Assembly: GCF_046098205.1 (NCBI RefSeq)
Contig: NZ_JBJURJ010000005.1
Span: 186,001 to 250,000 of the forward strand
DNA from: Paenibacillus_AR mesotrionivorans
Lineage (GTDB): Bacteria; Bacillota; Bacilli; Paenibacillales; NBRC-103111
Direction: 5' to 3'
DNA: 64,000 nt
The notes beneath the pieces were generated by a model that saw only the letters and a program-made list of their open reading frames with translations, was not told the origin of the DNA and ran no database searches. The position numbers were made by a program, and so were the translations under genes. This document shows, in pieces, positions 28,355-37,643 of this stretch. How positions within the stretch are numbered: position 1 is the first letter of the stretch; each line of letters starts with the position of its first letter.

Positions 28355-29333
28355 GCTGCCTCATCCTCCCAACCAGTCTCTCCATCTCATCGGCACATTG
28401 CCCCTCCAGATCAATGATCAGACGCAGCTTATCCTCAAACTTTGCCGGATCATACTGGGTCTTAATCTTGGTCAGCATAAGATGGTTCCGCAGTGTATTC
28501 CATGCACTGATGGTCTTATCGAATAGAAGGTTTAATTCTGAGGCATCCATCCCATAGTGGGGGCTCCGTTTGTCCTGCTGGATAAAGGTCAAAAATTCGA
28601 TGAACATAAGCCGGGAATCGGTCAAGCTCTTCAATTGCTTGTACCACGAATCCACATAAAACGCCCCATATTCCCGAAGCTCCAGCATATCCTTCATAAA
28701 CTGGATAATTCCATAAATGCCTGTCGGAACCTCCCCGTCCTTCGTTCCACGGATTCTGGATACACATTTCTCCACCTGGCTGGCCGCAAGACCGGCGGGC
28801 GGTACGAATTCATCCGGTTTCTCCAGTTCAAAGGCGTGTTTGCCATTGGAAATGAACGAAGCGTTGAAGGTGTTAAAATCAAACCAGCCTACGAATTCCG
28901 TAGGAAACAAGTCCACCAGATAGATCTGATTGGTGGCAGCATCATAGTCAGTGGCAACAATGAAGTGGGGTTCACGTGTCTTCCTGTGGCTGGCCGACCA
29001 GGGAATGTACCAGCCGTCAATAACCACAATAAGACAACGGTCCGGGCCGCGTTTGATTGTAAGCAGATCGATCAGATCCTGATTGGTGTAAGTGGTCTGG
29101 GGCTTCTTCAAAATCTTGTCGATGCTATCCTGCAACGGGTAGCGGATGGGTGAGGAGTTGGTAAACAGACCAATGGGCGAAAAATAATAAAAGGACCAGC
29201 TGTCGGAAAACAACCACTGGTAGGGAATGTCCACCGATGCGTAAAAAGCGCTGACCAGTGTCTCATAGCATTGCAGCACCTGATTACCATGATGGTACTT
29301 CTTGGGTATTCTCAATTCCAGAGCTTGGATCAT
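28347..29333 (-). CDS. BtrH-like putative acyltransferase (first copy)
   Basis: 328 residues. The N-terminal half looks like the butirosin-biosynthesis BtrH N-terminal domain, a papain-like fold. Possible catalytic residues are Cys in QVLQCYETLVSAFY, His in REPHFIVATDYD and Asp in IYLVDLFP. BtrH moves an acyl group from a carrier protein onto an aminoglycoside amine. The C-terminal half is helical and unassigned. The ATG follows AGGAGG plus an 11-bp gap. Two such genes with three carrier proteins in one cluster support acyl transfer from ACP; acceptor and acyl group are unknown. Confidence 0.65.
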   Translation of the reverse strand: MIQALELRIPKKYHHGNQVLQCYETLVSAFYASVDIPYQWLFSDSWSFYYFSPIGLFTNSSPIRYPLQDSIDKILKKPQTTYTNQDLIDLLTIKRGPDRCLIVVIDGWYIPWSASHRKTREPHFIVATDYDAATNQIYLVDLFPTEFVGWFDFNTFNASFISNGKHAFELEKPDEFVPPAGLAASQVEKCVSRIRGTKDGEVPTGIYGIIQFMKDMLELREYGAFYVDSWYKQLKSLTDSRLMFIEFLTFIQQDKRSPHYGMDASELNLLFDKTISAWNTLRNHLMLTKIKTQYDPAKFEDKLRLIIDLEGQCADEMERLVGRMRQLD

Positions 29334-29339
29334 GTCCCT

Positions 29340-30512
29340 TTAAGCCTCCTCATGTGGTGAAACCATTGCCGGCTCCCCGATTAAACATATAAAAGGATGA
29401 CGCTTGCCGCTTATGGGGTGTGGAGGAATTTGACTGACCGCTTCCACTTGAAGGTCCAGCTTATCTACAAGCAGGCACTGCTTAAGCTGAAGTGCCAGCT
29501 TCTCTCCGATTTCCCGCCGCTTATCCTCATCCAGATGTGCGGCTACCAGCCGAAGCCGAAAGGAGGTGTAATCCTCCTGAACCATCTGGTACTGGCGCAT
29601 GCCGATCTCTTCAGACAGCTGCTTATAGAAGCGGTCCAGATATCGGAGCACCGAAGGGCTCAGCACTCTGCCGGGAAGCCTGATTTGGGAGCCCCGGAAC
29701 GGCAGCAGCTCAAGGGTTAACGAACCCTTCTTTTCGTCGCGGATTAGCCTTCCCATATCCCCTGTCCGGTACCGGACAAAAGGCATGTGCTTCAGCACCA
29801 GAGAGGTGACCACAAGCTCGCCGTATTCACAGGGGAGCACCGGATGTCCATTGTCCGGGTCCACCGCTTCCACGTACACATGCTCCTGGTCCACCTCCAG
29901 CTTCCCCTCCCTGTTGGTGAATGCAATCATCCACAGCTCTTCCATGCCGTAGTAGTCCACCAGTGGAACCCCGAAGGCCTCCTCAATAACACGGCGGTCG
30001 GAATCATAAATATGCTCACCCCAGCTTTGCACAAAGCGCAGATTTGAGGGGATAGCCAGCCTCCGCTCCTGGAAGTGGCCCACCAGCTCGGCCAGAATGG
30101 AGCTTCTTCCCTGTATCATGTCAGGAGAGGTCCTGACGATTTCCTGAGCATACTTGGCAAGCATCTTGGGATGTATGCCTGCGGAGTTTCCAACCAGTAC
30201 ACTGTGGTAGCGAAGCGGCAGCCCCCAACTCATTCGCTTTCTTTGAATAGCCAGGGATAGGGCCATCAGCTCGCTTCTCGTTTTGAGACAGCGGAAGGGT
30301 TCTCCGGTGCTGCCGGAGGTGTAGGACTCTACTACATCGGGATCTGAAGCTGCTGGCACAAACAGCTCCCGGTGCCGGTTCATCATGCGTTTGTCCATAA
30401 GAGGAAGCGACATAAAGTCCGCTGACCCGCTGCAGTAATTCTTATAGAAGGGATGCTTCTGAAGAAGCACGGCTGCCAGCTCCTGAAGTTTTGGTTCAGC
30501 CTGGTCAATCAT
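29340..30512 (-). CDS. PaaK/CapK-like adenylate-forming enzyme
   Basis: 390 residues of the phenylacetate-CoA ligase/coenzyme F390 synthetase family. The nucleotide-binding loop is SYTSGSTGEPF near residue 65, followed by YYGMEELW, a C-terminal RYRTGDMG and ISGKRHPF with the usual late Lys. Such enzymes activate a carboxylate as acyl-adenylate and pass it to CoA or a carrier protein. Its ATG overlaps the stop of the preceding ACP gene by 8 bp, suggesting this ACP is the acceptor (inference). Confidence 0.82.
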   Translation of the reverse strand: MIDQAEPKLQELAAVLLQKHPFYKNYCSGSADFMSLPLMDKRMMNRHRELFVPAASDPDVVESYTSGSTGEPFRCLKTRSELMALSLAIQRKRMSWGLPLRYHSVLVGNSAGIHPKMLAKYAQEIVRTSPDMIQGRSSILAELVGHFQERRLAIPSNLRFVQSWGEHIYDSDRRVIEEAFGVPLVDYYGMEELWMIAFTNREGKLEVDQEHVYVEAVDPDNGHPVLPCEYGELVVTSLVLKHMPFVRYRTGDMGRLIRDEKKGSLTLELLPFRGSQIRLPGRVLSPSVLRYLDRFYKQLSEEIGMRQYQMVQEDYTSFRLRLVAAHLDEDKRREIGEKLALQLKQCLLVDKLDLQVEAVSQIPPHPISGKRHPFICLIGEPAMVSPHEEA

Positions 30513-30774
30513 CCTTCAGTCTCTCCTGTACAAATTCCAGCACCGTCCCCACAGAGAAAAACAGCTCAGGACGGATATCCTCCACCTCCAGTCTAATAGG
30601 AAAACGGTCTTCCAACGATGCCAGGAGCTCCATAAACTGGATGGAGTCCAACCCCAGGTCAAGGGTCAGACGGCTATCCACCGTAATTTTCTCCCGGGGG
30701 AGCTTGCTGATGGCTGATAATAGTTCCATAATCGGTTCTTCAACGGATTCCACCTTCGGACACAATCCTCTCAC
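30505..30774 (-). CDS. Acyl carrier protein 1
   Basis: About 82-89 residues with the phosphopantetheine site GLDSIQF near residue 47 and an acidic helix II (FMELLASLEDRF). The start is uncertain: GTG 30774 and the later GTG 30753 or ATG are all in frame, and none has an ideal ribosome site, as expected when the gene is translated by coupling from the overlapping adenylation gene (35-bp overlap). It is sandwiched between two adenylate-forming enzymes. Confidence 0.85.
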   Translation of the reverse strand: MRGLCPKVESVEEPIMELLSAISKLPREKITVDSRLTLDLGLDSIQFMELLASLEDRFPIRLEVEDIRPELFFSVGTVLEFVQERLKDD

Positions 30775-32323
30775 ACTCCATGGCCCAGATTCGTAGTGCA
30801 GCTCGGTCCAGTTTGCCGGAATTGGTAATGGGCAAGCCGGAGACGATGCGAATTTCCTTGGGACGGTACATAGGACTCATTGTGCTGCGTACGTAAGCAG
30901 ACAGCTCCTCACAGAGCTCCCCTGCCTCAACGGCACTTCCGCCCGCCTGTTCAATAAAGGCAACCAGGCGTTCCCCCTCCTCCGCCGTGTAGGAGGTAAC
31001 CCCAACACTTCCGACAGCAGGATGTGTGGCTAGCACAGCTTCAATTTGTTCCGGATAAACCGTATGGCCTCCTGCATTCAGTGCGGTATCGCCACGGCCT
31101 GCCACATACAGGAAACCCTCCCGATCCTTGCAGCCCAGGTCCCGGGTCCGCAAGCCCTGCGGAGTCAATGTCTCCCTTGTACGTTCAGGCATATTGTAGT
31201 AACCAAGCATCACGTTAGGCCCGGAGACAAAGATTTCCCCCTGCTCTTCCGGGTCAGCCTCCCCGCCATCCGGCCTACGCACCGTAATCTCAACCCCCGG
31301 CACCGGAATCCCTGCCGAACCCGGCCTTAACCACAGCTCTTCAGCTGGCAGATAAGAAACCCGCGGAGAAGCCTCCGTAAGACCATAGGATGGCATAATA
31401 TCCACCCAGGGAATACGTTGTTTCAGTTCAAGGAGCGTATCCGGCGGTACCGCTCCGCCTACGATAATCATCCTCTCCAGAGTGGCCAGATCCTCTTTTT
31501 TCCATAGGGAGGATTTCATCCATGGGACAACAGCAGAAGGCACTGTGCACAGAAAGGTAATCCCGTGGGCCTTGACCAGGCGAATCAGCTCCAGCGGATG
31601 CAGGACGCCGTCGAACAAGAACAGATCCGCCCCCCTATCCAACGCCAGCAGCCATTCACCGGTAATGGTCGAGCTGTACCCGAAGGACTTGGTGAGAAGG
31701 ACACGGTCATCGGCCGTGAGACGAATATAGTCCTGAATGGACCGGACATTGGACAGCATGTTGCAGTCGCTGAGCATGATTCCCTTGGGTTTGCCAGTAG
31801 AACCCGAGGACATGAAGATAACCGAGGCCTCCGGCGGAGGCGAGTAGCTCCGCGTATGCACGGAACGCAGGCCGTTTGGATGGAGACGCTGCACAATTCC
31901 GCATTCCCCGTCCATAACGGCTGCGGGATAAGATACGTTCCCATCCAGGGTATCGCTGCGGTTGAACGCGGAAATGCGTTCACCCGGGACAATGGCCAGC
32001 TCCGCCTCCAGAAACCGGCACAGCTCCCGGACTTCCTCCTTGGTTGCCCGCGGATGTACGGGTACAGCAATTCCGCCTGCCAGGAGAACCGCCATTAAGG
32101 CTTGCAAATAGCCGGGAGACTGCTCCATCCAGATAACGGCCAGAAAGGTCCCGGTGCAATCCCGCTCCTCCTGCAGAATTTCGGATAAAGCAAGGGCTCC
32201 AGCATACATATCCGAATAATCCATCCGGATAAGCTTGCCTCCCTCCGAATACCAGACCCCTCTGCCGCTTCTGGCAGTTTCTCTGAACCATGAGCCCCAT
32301 TTCCTGTCCATAGCTAAGCTCAT
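30740..32323 (-). CDS. AMP-dependent acyl synthetase/ligase (adenylation enzyme)
   Basis: 527 residues with ANL-family signatures: P-loop SSGSTGKPKGIM near residue 172, SYGLTEASPR, TRDLG, GRGDTALNAGGHTVYPEQIE and the catalytic late Lys in ITNSGKLDRA. The VYPEQIE form is that of fatty-acyl/aryl acid ligases rather than NRPS A-domains. It probably loads a carboxylic acid on the overlapping ACP. The start is ATG 32323 or 32311; GGGAGAGGG abuts the first. Substrate not readable by eye. Confidence 0.87.
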   Translation of the reverse strand: MSLAMDRKWGSWFRETARSGRGVWYSEGGKLIRMDYSDMYAGALALSEILQEERDCTGTFLAVIWMEQSPGYLQALMAVLLAGGIAVPVHPRATKEEVRELCRFLEAELAIVPGERISAFNRSDTLDGNVSYPAAVMDGECGIVQRLHPNGLRSVHTRSYSPPPEASVIFMSSGSTGKPKGIMLSDCNMLSNVRSIQDYIRLTADDRVLLTKSFGYSSTITGEWLLALDRGADLFLFDGVLHPLELIRLVKAHGITFLCTVPSAVVPWMKSSLWKKEDLATLERMIIVGGAVPPDTLLELKQRIPWVDIMPSYGLTEASPRVSYLPAEELWLRPGSAGIPVPGVEITVRRPDGGEADPEEQGEIFVSGPNVMLGYYNMPERTRETLTPQGLRTRDLGCKDREGFLYVAGRGDTALNAGGHTVYPEQIEAVLATHPAVGSVGVTSYTAEEGERLVAFIEQAGGSAVEAGELCEELSAYVRSTMSPMYRPKEIRIVSGLPITNSGKLDRAALRIWAMECERIVSEGGIR

Positions 32324-32342
32324 CCCTCTCCCGTTCCTGCTG

Positions 32343-33245
32343 TCATTCAGAAGCTCTCATTCCGTCATATGCAGGTGTTCGTTCAAGCTCTCGCAACCAT
32401 TCCCGTTCTTCCTTCAAATAATAAAACGGCCGTTCCCCAAACCATTCCATGGATAGCCCATGACCAACTTGGAGCTCCGACAAGTGTCGAAGCAGCGGCT
32501 TATAGGAGATGGCCCCTTCCCCTAATGCCACAATTCCCTGCCGGGAGCCAAAGGGGGAATACACATTATTCGGCTCAAATACCGGCAGATAGGACGCTGC
32601 CGTAATATTCTTCAGATGGAGATGATACACGTCATCCTGCAAGGCGTCATAAGCCTCCAAGGGCGGTGTGCCGCTCTCCCAGAGATGCAGAATATCCAGG
32701 TTAACTCTCATATTCGGCATATCTACCTTCTGCAGCAGCCATTCGGTGGACTCCAGCGTATCCGCTAAGGTATCGGGATGGGTCTCAACGACCAGAACCA
32801 TATCCTCCTTCATAAGCCCTTCCGCTGCCCGCTGAAGCATCCGGCAGGTGCGCTCCTTATACTCCTCCGGTGCTGCGGCGCTGGCCTTGCCTCCCGCAAA
32901 CACCCGAATATGACGCGTCCGGAACAATAGTCCCAATTGCAGCCATTCATCAAGCTTACGGTCCAATTCCTTCCTATCAGCCTCCTCCGCACACCGGACG
33001 GCCTCCTGCGTAGGGCCGCCTTCAGCTACCCGCAGGTAATCGCTGATCATGTTAATGGACAGCCCGCAGGCATACAGCTCCTCCACAAGAGCTGCCGCGC
33101 GTTCCCGGGAGGCTTGCGCCATAGAGCGGGCATGAACCCCCCACAGCTCAATTCCCTGATAGCCCGTATCCTTGGCAAAACGGATCAGATCGCCAAAGCC
33201 GGCCAGCTCGTGCCGGAATGAAATGGTACACAGATAGCAGTTCAT
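32343..33245 (-). CDS. Sugar phosphate isomerase/epimerase-like TIM barrel
   Basis: About 300 residues of the AP-endonuclease-2/xylose-isomerase-like family. Landmarks are CTISFRHEL, GYQGIELWGVHA, VVETHPDTLADT and YHLHLKNI, supplying the usual metal-binding Glu/His/Asp set. Relatives act as IolE-type dehydratases, hexulose epimerases or ketose isomerases on sugars and inositols. ATG 33245 (or GTG 33248) overlaps the stop TAG of the upstream BtrH-like gene. In this cluster it likely rearranges the sugar or cyclitol precursor. Confidence 0.75.
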   Translation of the reverse strand: MNCYLCTISFRHELAGFGDLIRFAKDTGYQGIELWGVHARSMAQASRERAAALVEELYACGLSINMISDYLRVAEGGPTQEAVRCAEEADRKELDRKLDEWLQLGLLFRTRHIRVFAGGKASAAAPEEYKERTCRMLQRAAEGLMKEDMVLVVETHPDTLADTLESTEWLLQKVDMPNMRVNLDILHLWESGTPPLEAYDALQDDVYHLHLKNITAASYLPVFEPNNVYSPFGSRQGIVALGEGAISYKPLLRHLSELQVGHGLSMEWFGERPFYYLKEEREWLRELERTPAYDGMRASE

Positions 33246-33247
33246 CA

Positions 33248-34213
33248 CTATTTTCCTCCCAGCTCTGACAAACGGTATAGGAATGTACGTTCCGATTGGA
33301 TAATGTCCTCATTTTTAGCCACAAGTGAATCAAGCAGATTTGGAAGCGGGTTGATTTTCAGCTTCACAAGGAGATAGTTAAACCGGGTCCATTGCTTCAC
33401 GACATCGTCGAATAAGCCGGAGACGTTCTGTTCGTCTTTCTCCGGTATAACGTGAAGCCGCTTCAAGGCCTCCCATACCTTCTTTCTCATGGTAATGATG
33501 GAGGTCACCGTCAAAATATTTTGTCCGATCCAGTCCGGAAGCCTGGAGGGGTTCGCCTGCAGCAGCACAGCAATATCCTTGGTAAAGGAAAGTAGCGCAT
33601 TGCGGCCGCTTCGGGTTTCCTCCGTTTCGAAATAATCCCGGTTGTTCCGGGCCGCATACAAAAACAGCTCCTGATTTGTATGCTTAGGGGAGGGTTCATA
33701 GAAATGCAGCATGTGCACATAGAGCTGCCCTTTGTAAACGCCTGCCTGCAAGAGGATCTCCTCCGGCACCCAGCCCTCATATCCGGCTACCGGGTCGGCT
33801 ACAAGAAAGCATCTGTCCTCCTCCCGGAAGCCGCACAGCAGAATGGAGTGGGTAAAGCCCGAGTCGTCATAACTTAGCATGGAGCTTGGAAAGAACGGCA
33901 GCCTGGAGGCTTTGCAGTCCAATAATGCCAATCCTCCGTCGGCAAAACGGTGAGTAAGCTCTTCGGGGGTAGTTTTGCGGAAGGCCACCTCTACTCCGTA
34001 AATGGTCTTGAGATTTTTCAGGTTCATGCTTTTTTTGCTGGAAACCAGCACCTTGAAGAAATAGTTAATATTCCAATAATCCAGAAGGTACCATTCGGGC
34101 ACCCGGCCCTTCATACCCAGAGCTGTCATGACGCAGGACGCGATACATTCCATAGGCGCCAGCTGAATCAGATGGAACTGGGGCTTATAAGCTATTTCTG
34201 CGGCTTCTCCCAT
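33248..34213 (-). CDS. BtrH-like putative acyltransferase (second copy)
   Basis: 321 residues. An N-terminal papain-like/BtrH-type domain has APMECIASCVMTALG (Cys), GFTHSILLCGF (His) and FLVADPVAGYEG (Asp). A helical C-terminal half of about 150 residues matches the layout, though hardly the sequence, of the protein at 28347. ATG 34213 is chosen because AGGAGG lies 8 bp upstream; a GTG at 34222 sits inside the ribosome site. Immediately upstream lies an inserted inverted-repeat element separating it from the exporter gene, so its expression may depend on readthrough of that element. Confidence 0.68.
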   Translation of the reverse strand: MGEAAEIAYKPQFHLIQLAPMECIASCVMTALGMKGRVPEWYLLDYWNINYFFKVLVSSKKSMNLKNLKTIYGVEVAFRKTTPEELTHRFADGGLALLDCKASRLPFFPSSMLSYDDSGFTHSILLCGFREEDRCFLVADPVAGYEGWVPEEILLQAGVYKGQLYVHMLHFYEPSPKHTNQELFLYAARNNRDYFETEETRSGRNALLSFTKDIAVLLQANPSRLPDWIGQNILTVTSIITMRKKVWEALKRLHVIPEKDEQNVSGLFDDVVKQWTRFNYLLVKLKINPLPNLLDSLVAKNEDIIQSERTFLYRLSELGGK

Positions 34214-34237
34214 TCTATACACCTCCTATACGTTCCC

Positions 34238-34504
34238 AGGAGTCTGTCCGACGGAGTGGTTTTAATGAATAAATATTCACTGGCAACATTCACTACCGGG
34301 ATAGGCTTGGCTTGGAAGCTCAAACACGTTTTGTCGGCTTTGATTGGATTAGATTATTAAGGTGTCAAAGCCGCCAAAAAACTCGCCCTCAAAGCGTATG
34401 CTTCCGAAGCCAGTTTTCCTTACGGAAAACTTTTACGACCTATCCCTCCCGTTTCATGTTACTGAATATTTATTCACCATTTTCTTTCGTCGGACAGACT
34501 CCTA
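34238..34504. mobile_element. MITE-like element with nested inverted repeats
   Basis: A 267-bp block begins AGGAGTCTGTCCGACG (34238-34253) and ends with its exact complement (34489-34504). Inside lies a second exact inverted pair, GAATAAATATTCA (34267-34279) and TGAATATTTATTC (34463-34475). The core shares about 70 bp with 2579-2700. It has no coding capacity for a transposase. It sits between two co-directional genes of the metabolite cluster, 7 bp from the exporter stop. No obvious target-site duplication was seen. Confidence 0.7.
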
Positions 34505-34510
34505 GGGTAG

Positions 34511-36289
34511 TCAAACCGGCACAGCCTGGCTCTCATCATCATGGGCCGCCAAAAGCGACTGGTACAGCTCACAATGACGTCCAAGCTCCTCATGTGTGCC
34601 CTGACCCACAATTTTCCCGCTGTCCAGCACGAAGATCTGATCGGCATTGCGGATGGTATCCAGAAGATGGGTGGCCACAAGAATGGTCTTCCCCTTCATC
34701 ATACTGCGCAGCTCGCGCAGCACTTCTTCCTCCGTAATGTTGTCCAGCGAGGAGGTTGGTTCATCCAGCACCAGAATATCCGGCTTCTTCAGGAGAACCC
34801 GGGCAATTGCAATGCGCTGGCGCTGCCCGCCGGATAATTGGGCACCCTTGTAGTCCACAGGCGTATGGATGCCTTGGGGGAGCTGATCCATGAATTCCTT
34901 CAGGTTGGCGCTGCAGGCCGCTTCGTAAACTTCCTCCTCGGTAGCGTTCAGATTCCCGATGGCAATATTCTCGAATAAGGTCCCCTTGAAGAGGAAGGTA
35001 TCCTGGAACACAACGCCAAACCGGGCGTTAATCTCGCTCCGGGATATGGAGTCCAAGGAGCTGCCGTCTACAATAATCTCTCCTGCCTGCCTGTCCACCA
35101 AACCAAGGACTGCCTTGAACAGCGTGGTTTTGCCGGAGCCGCTGCGCCCTACGAATGCGGCGGTTTGCCCCTTGGGAATACGGAATCTGACTTCATCCAG
35201 AATAACCTTCCCTTCACTTGCCACATGCAGGTCCCACACTTGAACAGCATCCATCTCTACCTCTGCTGCTGCCGGTGCCTGGATCATCTCGGTATTCTGA
35301 GCGGGAGGCTGGCTGGTAAAGCTTTTTTCCGGCGGTGTCTTCAGGAATTCTGCAATTCTGTCTGATGCCACCTCCGCCTTACGGATATCCCCATAAGAGT
35401 CGGCAATCGCGCGAATAGGGTTCAGTACGTTATTTAGATAGGAAATAGATGCGATCAGCACACCGATGGTGATGCTTTCGCCGATCACCTGGCGTCCTCC
35501 CATATAATAGGTCAGTACAATAATGACACTGATAATAAGGGAGCTGACCGAATTCATGGAAGAGCGGAACAAAGTTTCCTTAGTGCTGCTGCTGACCAGC
35601 CCTTTGTACATTTGCCGGTTACGCTCCTCCTCCCAGTGCTCCAGCCCGAATAAGCGGATTTCCTTGGAGCCGTCAATACACTCCACCAAATGCCCGCCTA
35701 TGGTTTCGTTGTGGTTGCGCACCTGCTCGGCATACCTCCGGATCAGGGAACGGAAAATGCGGGGAACGGTCATAATGAGAACGGTGCTTACTCCTGCCAT
35801 TAAGGCCAATCTCCAATCCATCAGGCACAGAATCCCCAATGCCATGGCCATCATAAGGATATGTGAAATCATGTCCACCAGAGTTTTGTTCAGGAAAAAG
35901 GAGAGTGAGGCGGAATCGAACCCGAGAAGGGCAAGATACCGGCCCGACCCGTCCTTTTCAATATGGCGGATGGGAATTTGCCGGATATGGCGGGTAAGCG
36001 TCTCCCGGATATCCAGCGTATTGCGGATGTCCAGGTAGCTGAACAGGCTCCACCTTCCCACAGAGGACCCGGCGGAAGCGGCAGCCAGCACCAGGGACAG
36101 GATAAGCAGCGGCCACATCTCATTGTGATGGCCCTGAATCAGGACTCTGTCGATAAACCGGGCGAATATAAGCGGCTGTATCAAGCTGAAGCCAAGATCC
36201 CCCAGCATACAGGCGAATCCGGCGATCCGGTGCCTGGGACGGGAAACGATGAGCGGCTTAATCGCTTTAATCATGGTATACAGAGACAT
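34511..36289 (-). CDS. ABC transporter, fused membrane and ATPase domains (exporter)
   Basis: 592 residues of the half-transporter type. A six-helix membrane domain (about 20-310) is followed by an ATPase with Walker A GRSGSGKTT, signature LSGGQRQRIAIAR, Walker B DILVLDEP and a H-loop ATHLLDT. Such homodimers export lipids, peptides or secondary metabolites; here it is the likely exit route and self-protection for the cluster product. ATG 36289 has GGGGAG at 8 bp (ATG 36295 is alternative); both overlap the end of the glycosyltransferase gene. Confidence 0.9.
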   Translation of the reverse strand: MSLYTMIKAIKPLIVSRPRHRIAGFACMLGDLGFSLIQPLIFARFIDRVLIQGHHNEMWPLLILSLVLAAASAGSSVGRWSLFSYLDIRNTLDIRETLTRHIRQIPIRHIEKDGSGRYLALLGFDSASLSFFLNKTLVDMISHILMMAMALGILCLMDWRLALMAGVSTVLIMTVPRIFRSLIRRYAEQVRNHNETIGGHLVECIDGSKEIRLFGLEHWEEERNRQMYKGLVSSSTKETLFRSSMNSVSSLIISVIIVLTYYMGGRQVIGESITIGVLIASISYLNNVLNPIRAIADSYGDIRKAEVASDRIAEFLKTPPEKSFTSQPPAQNTEMIQAPAAAEVEMDAVQVWDLHVASEGKVILDEVRFRIPKGQTAAFVGRSGSGKTTLFKAVLGLVDRQAGEIIVDGSSLDSISRSEINARFGVVFQDTFLFKGTLFENIAIGNLNATEEEVYEAACSANLKEFMDQLPQGIHTPVDYKGAQLSGGQRQRIAIARVLLKKPDILVLDEPTSSLDNITEEEVLRELRSMMKGKTILVATHLLDTIRNADQIFVLDSGKIVGQGTHEELGRHCELYQSLLAAHDDESQAVPV

Positions 36290-37643
36290 TATCATAGCTC
36301 CCCGGAAAATGATGGATGATCGGCTTCGCCGCAGCAGCCCAACGCTCCCGGTCCATCCGGGTGCTGCGCAGCACGGTCAAAGGATTGCAGTTCAAAAGCT
36401 CCGGCGCCCTAAGCTCCGAGAGGCGGTACATCTCCGGCTGTTCTCCGATAGGCCGGGTAAGAAGGGCTGCCTGCAGGCCGGCGGGGTTATCCGTGGCTAA
36501 AGCCCTGTCGAGAGCCTCCACCACCCTGGGCATAATCAGCTTGTAGCTGTAGCGCTTGGCATTCCAGTGTGCCCGGTCCGACATGGAGCGGGCCAGCTCC
36601 CGGTCCTGGTACAGCCGGACAACCTGTTTGGCAACTTCCATATAATCAAAAACCGGCGTATCTCCGGACCACCGGCAGCTGATCAGCAGTCCGTCCTTCC
36701 CATGCTCCGCCACCTCCCGTATGCCGTCCCAGCCTGTACACACCACGGGAATGCCCCAGGCCTTGGCTTCAAGCAGATTAAAACCGAAGGTTTCCCCCGG
36801 ATCAGTGGACAAATTGACCAACACATCCGCCTTCCGGAACAGCTCTTCCTTTTCCTCACCCATAACCGGTCCTGTAAAGGAAACCGCTTCTTCTAACCCC
36901 AGCTCGTGAACAAGGCTCTGGAGCTTCAGGCGGTACTCCGTGATCTCCGTATGATCGGTGCCGGTATAATCCCCTGCGACCAGCAGGCGGGCGGATGGAA
37001 TATGCTGCCTCACCTCATGAAGCATCAGAAGCTGCTTGTCGATATTCTTCACCTGCTCCAGCCGTCCGATGGACAGGATGTGAAAGGCCGGATCACCCTG
37101 CCTCCCCATACCCGGTTCCCCCGCCCTCTTCGGACTGTCCTCCACCCGGATGCACAATGGAATAACCGGTGAAGCCTCATAAACCGGAGACAGGTTTGTT
37201 AAAGCCTGCTTGGCTGAATGGGTGGCAGCCAGCACCACATCCCTGCTGCATAGAAAAGGGGTAATGCTCAGCCAATGCCGGAGCCAGTGCTCCGATCCGA
37301 CGGAATGGGCAATCATCAGAAAGCCCGTTGGAAGTCCGGCCAGACTCCGCGCTGCCAGCAGGTAGGGGGTCAAAGCAGGCAAATTGGCATAGATGGCATC
37401 CAGCTCATAAGCCCGAACCAGCTCCGACAGTCCCTTCGCTATCACTCCCAGCTTTGCTGCCGACATATCGGGCCATGTATCAGCAGGACCCCCCATCAGC
37501 TTGATCCAACGGATGGAAGGAATTTTCACCACATCTGCATAACACCCTAAATACTCGATCCACTGAGTATCGATGGCACGCTCGTTGATTCTGCCGGATT
37601 GGCCGCCCACACATCCGATGCGCTGCCGCCTTATCCCCCTCAT
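36267..37643 (-). CDS. GT4-type glycosyltransferase
   Basis: 458 residues with GT-B fold features of family GT4: SIGRLEQVKNIDKQL, LVAGDYTG, FRKADVLVNLSTDPGETFG and the donor-binding EX7E pattern in ETFGFNLLEAKAWGIPVV. It should transfer a nucleotide-activated sugar to the cluster intermediate. Its ATG overlaps the stop of the upstream ACP gene as ATGA, indicating translational coupling. The C-terminal 80 residues beyond the catalytic fold are unassigned. Confidence 0.87.
   Translation of the reverse strand: MRGIRRQRIGCVGGQSGRINERAIDTQWIEYLGCYADVVKIPSIRWIKLMGGPADTWPDMSAAKLGVIAKGLSELVRAYELDAIYANLPALTPYLLAARSLAGLPTGFLMIAHSVGSEHWLRHWLSITPFLCSRDVVLAATHSAKQALTNLSPVYEASPVIPLCIRVEDSPKRAGEPGMGRQGDPAFHILSIGRLEQVKNIDKQLLMLHEVRQHIPSARLLVAGDYTGTDHTEITEYRLKLQSLVHELGLEEAVSFTGPVMGEEKEELFRKADVLVNLSTDPGETFGFNLLEAKAWGIPVVCTGWDGIREVAEHGKDGLLISCRWSGDTPVFDYMEVAKQVVRLYQDRELARSMSDRAHWNAKRYSYKLIMPRVVEALDRALATDNPAGLQAALLTRPIGEQPEMYRLSELRAPELLNCNPLTVLRSTRMDRERWAAAAKPIIHHFPGSYDNVSVYHD

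Noticed and set aside
30740..32323. NRPS adenylation module
   Set aside because: The late motif is GGHTVYPEQIE as in acyl/aryl ligases, and no condensation or fused carrier domain exists.
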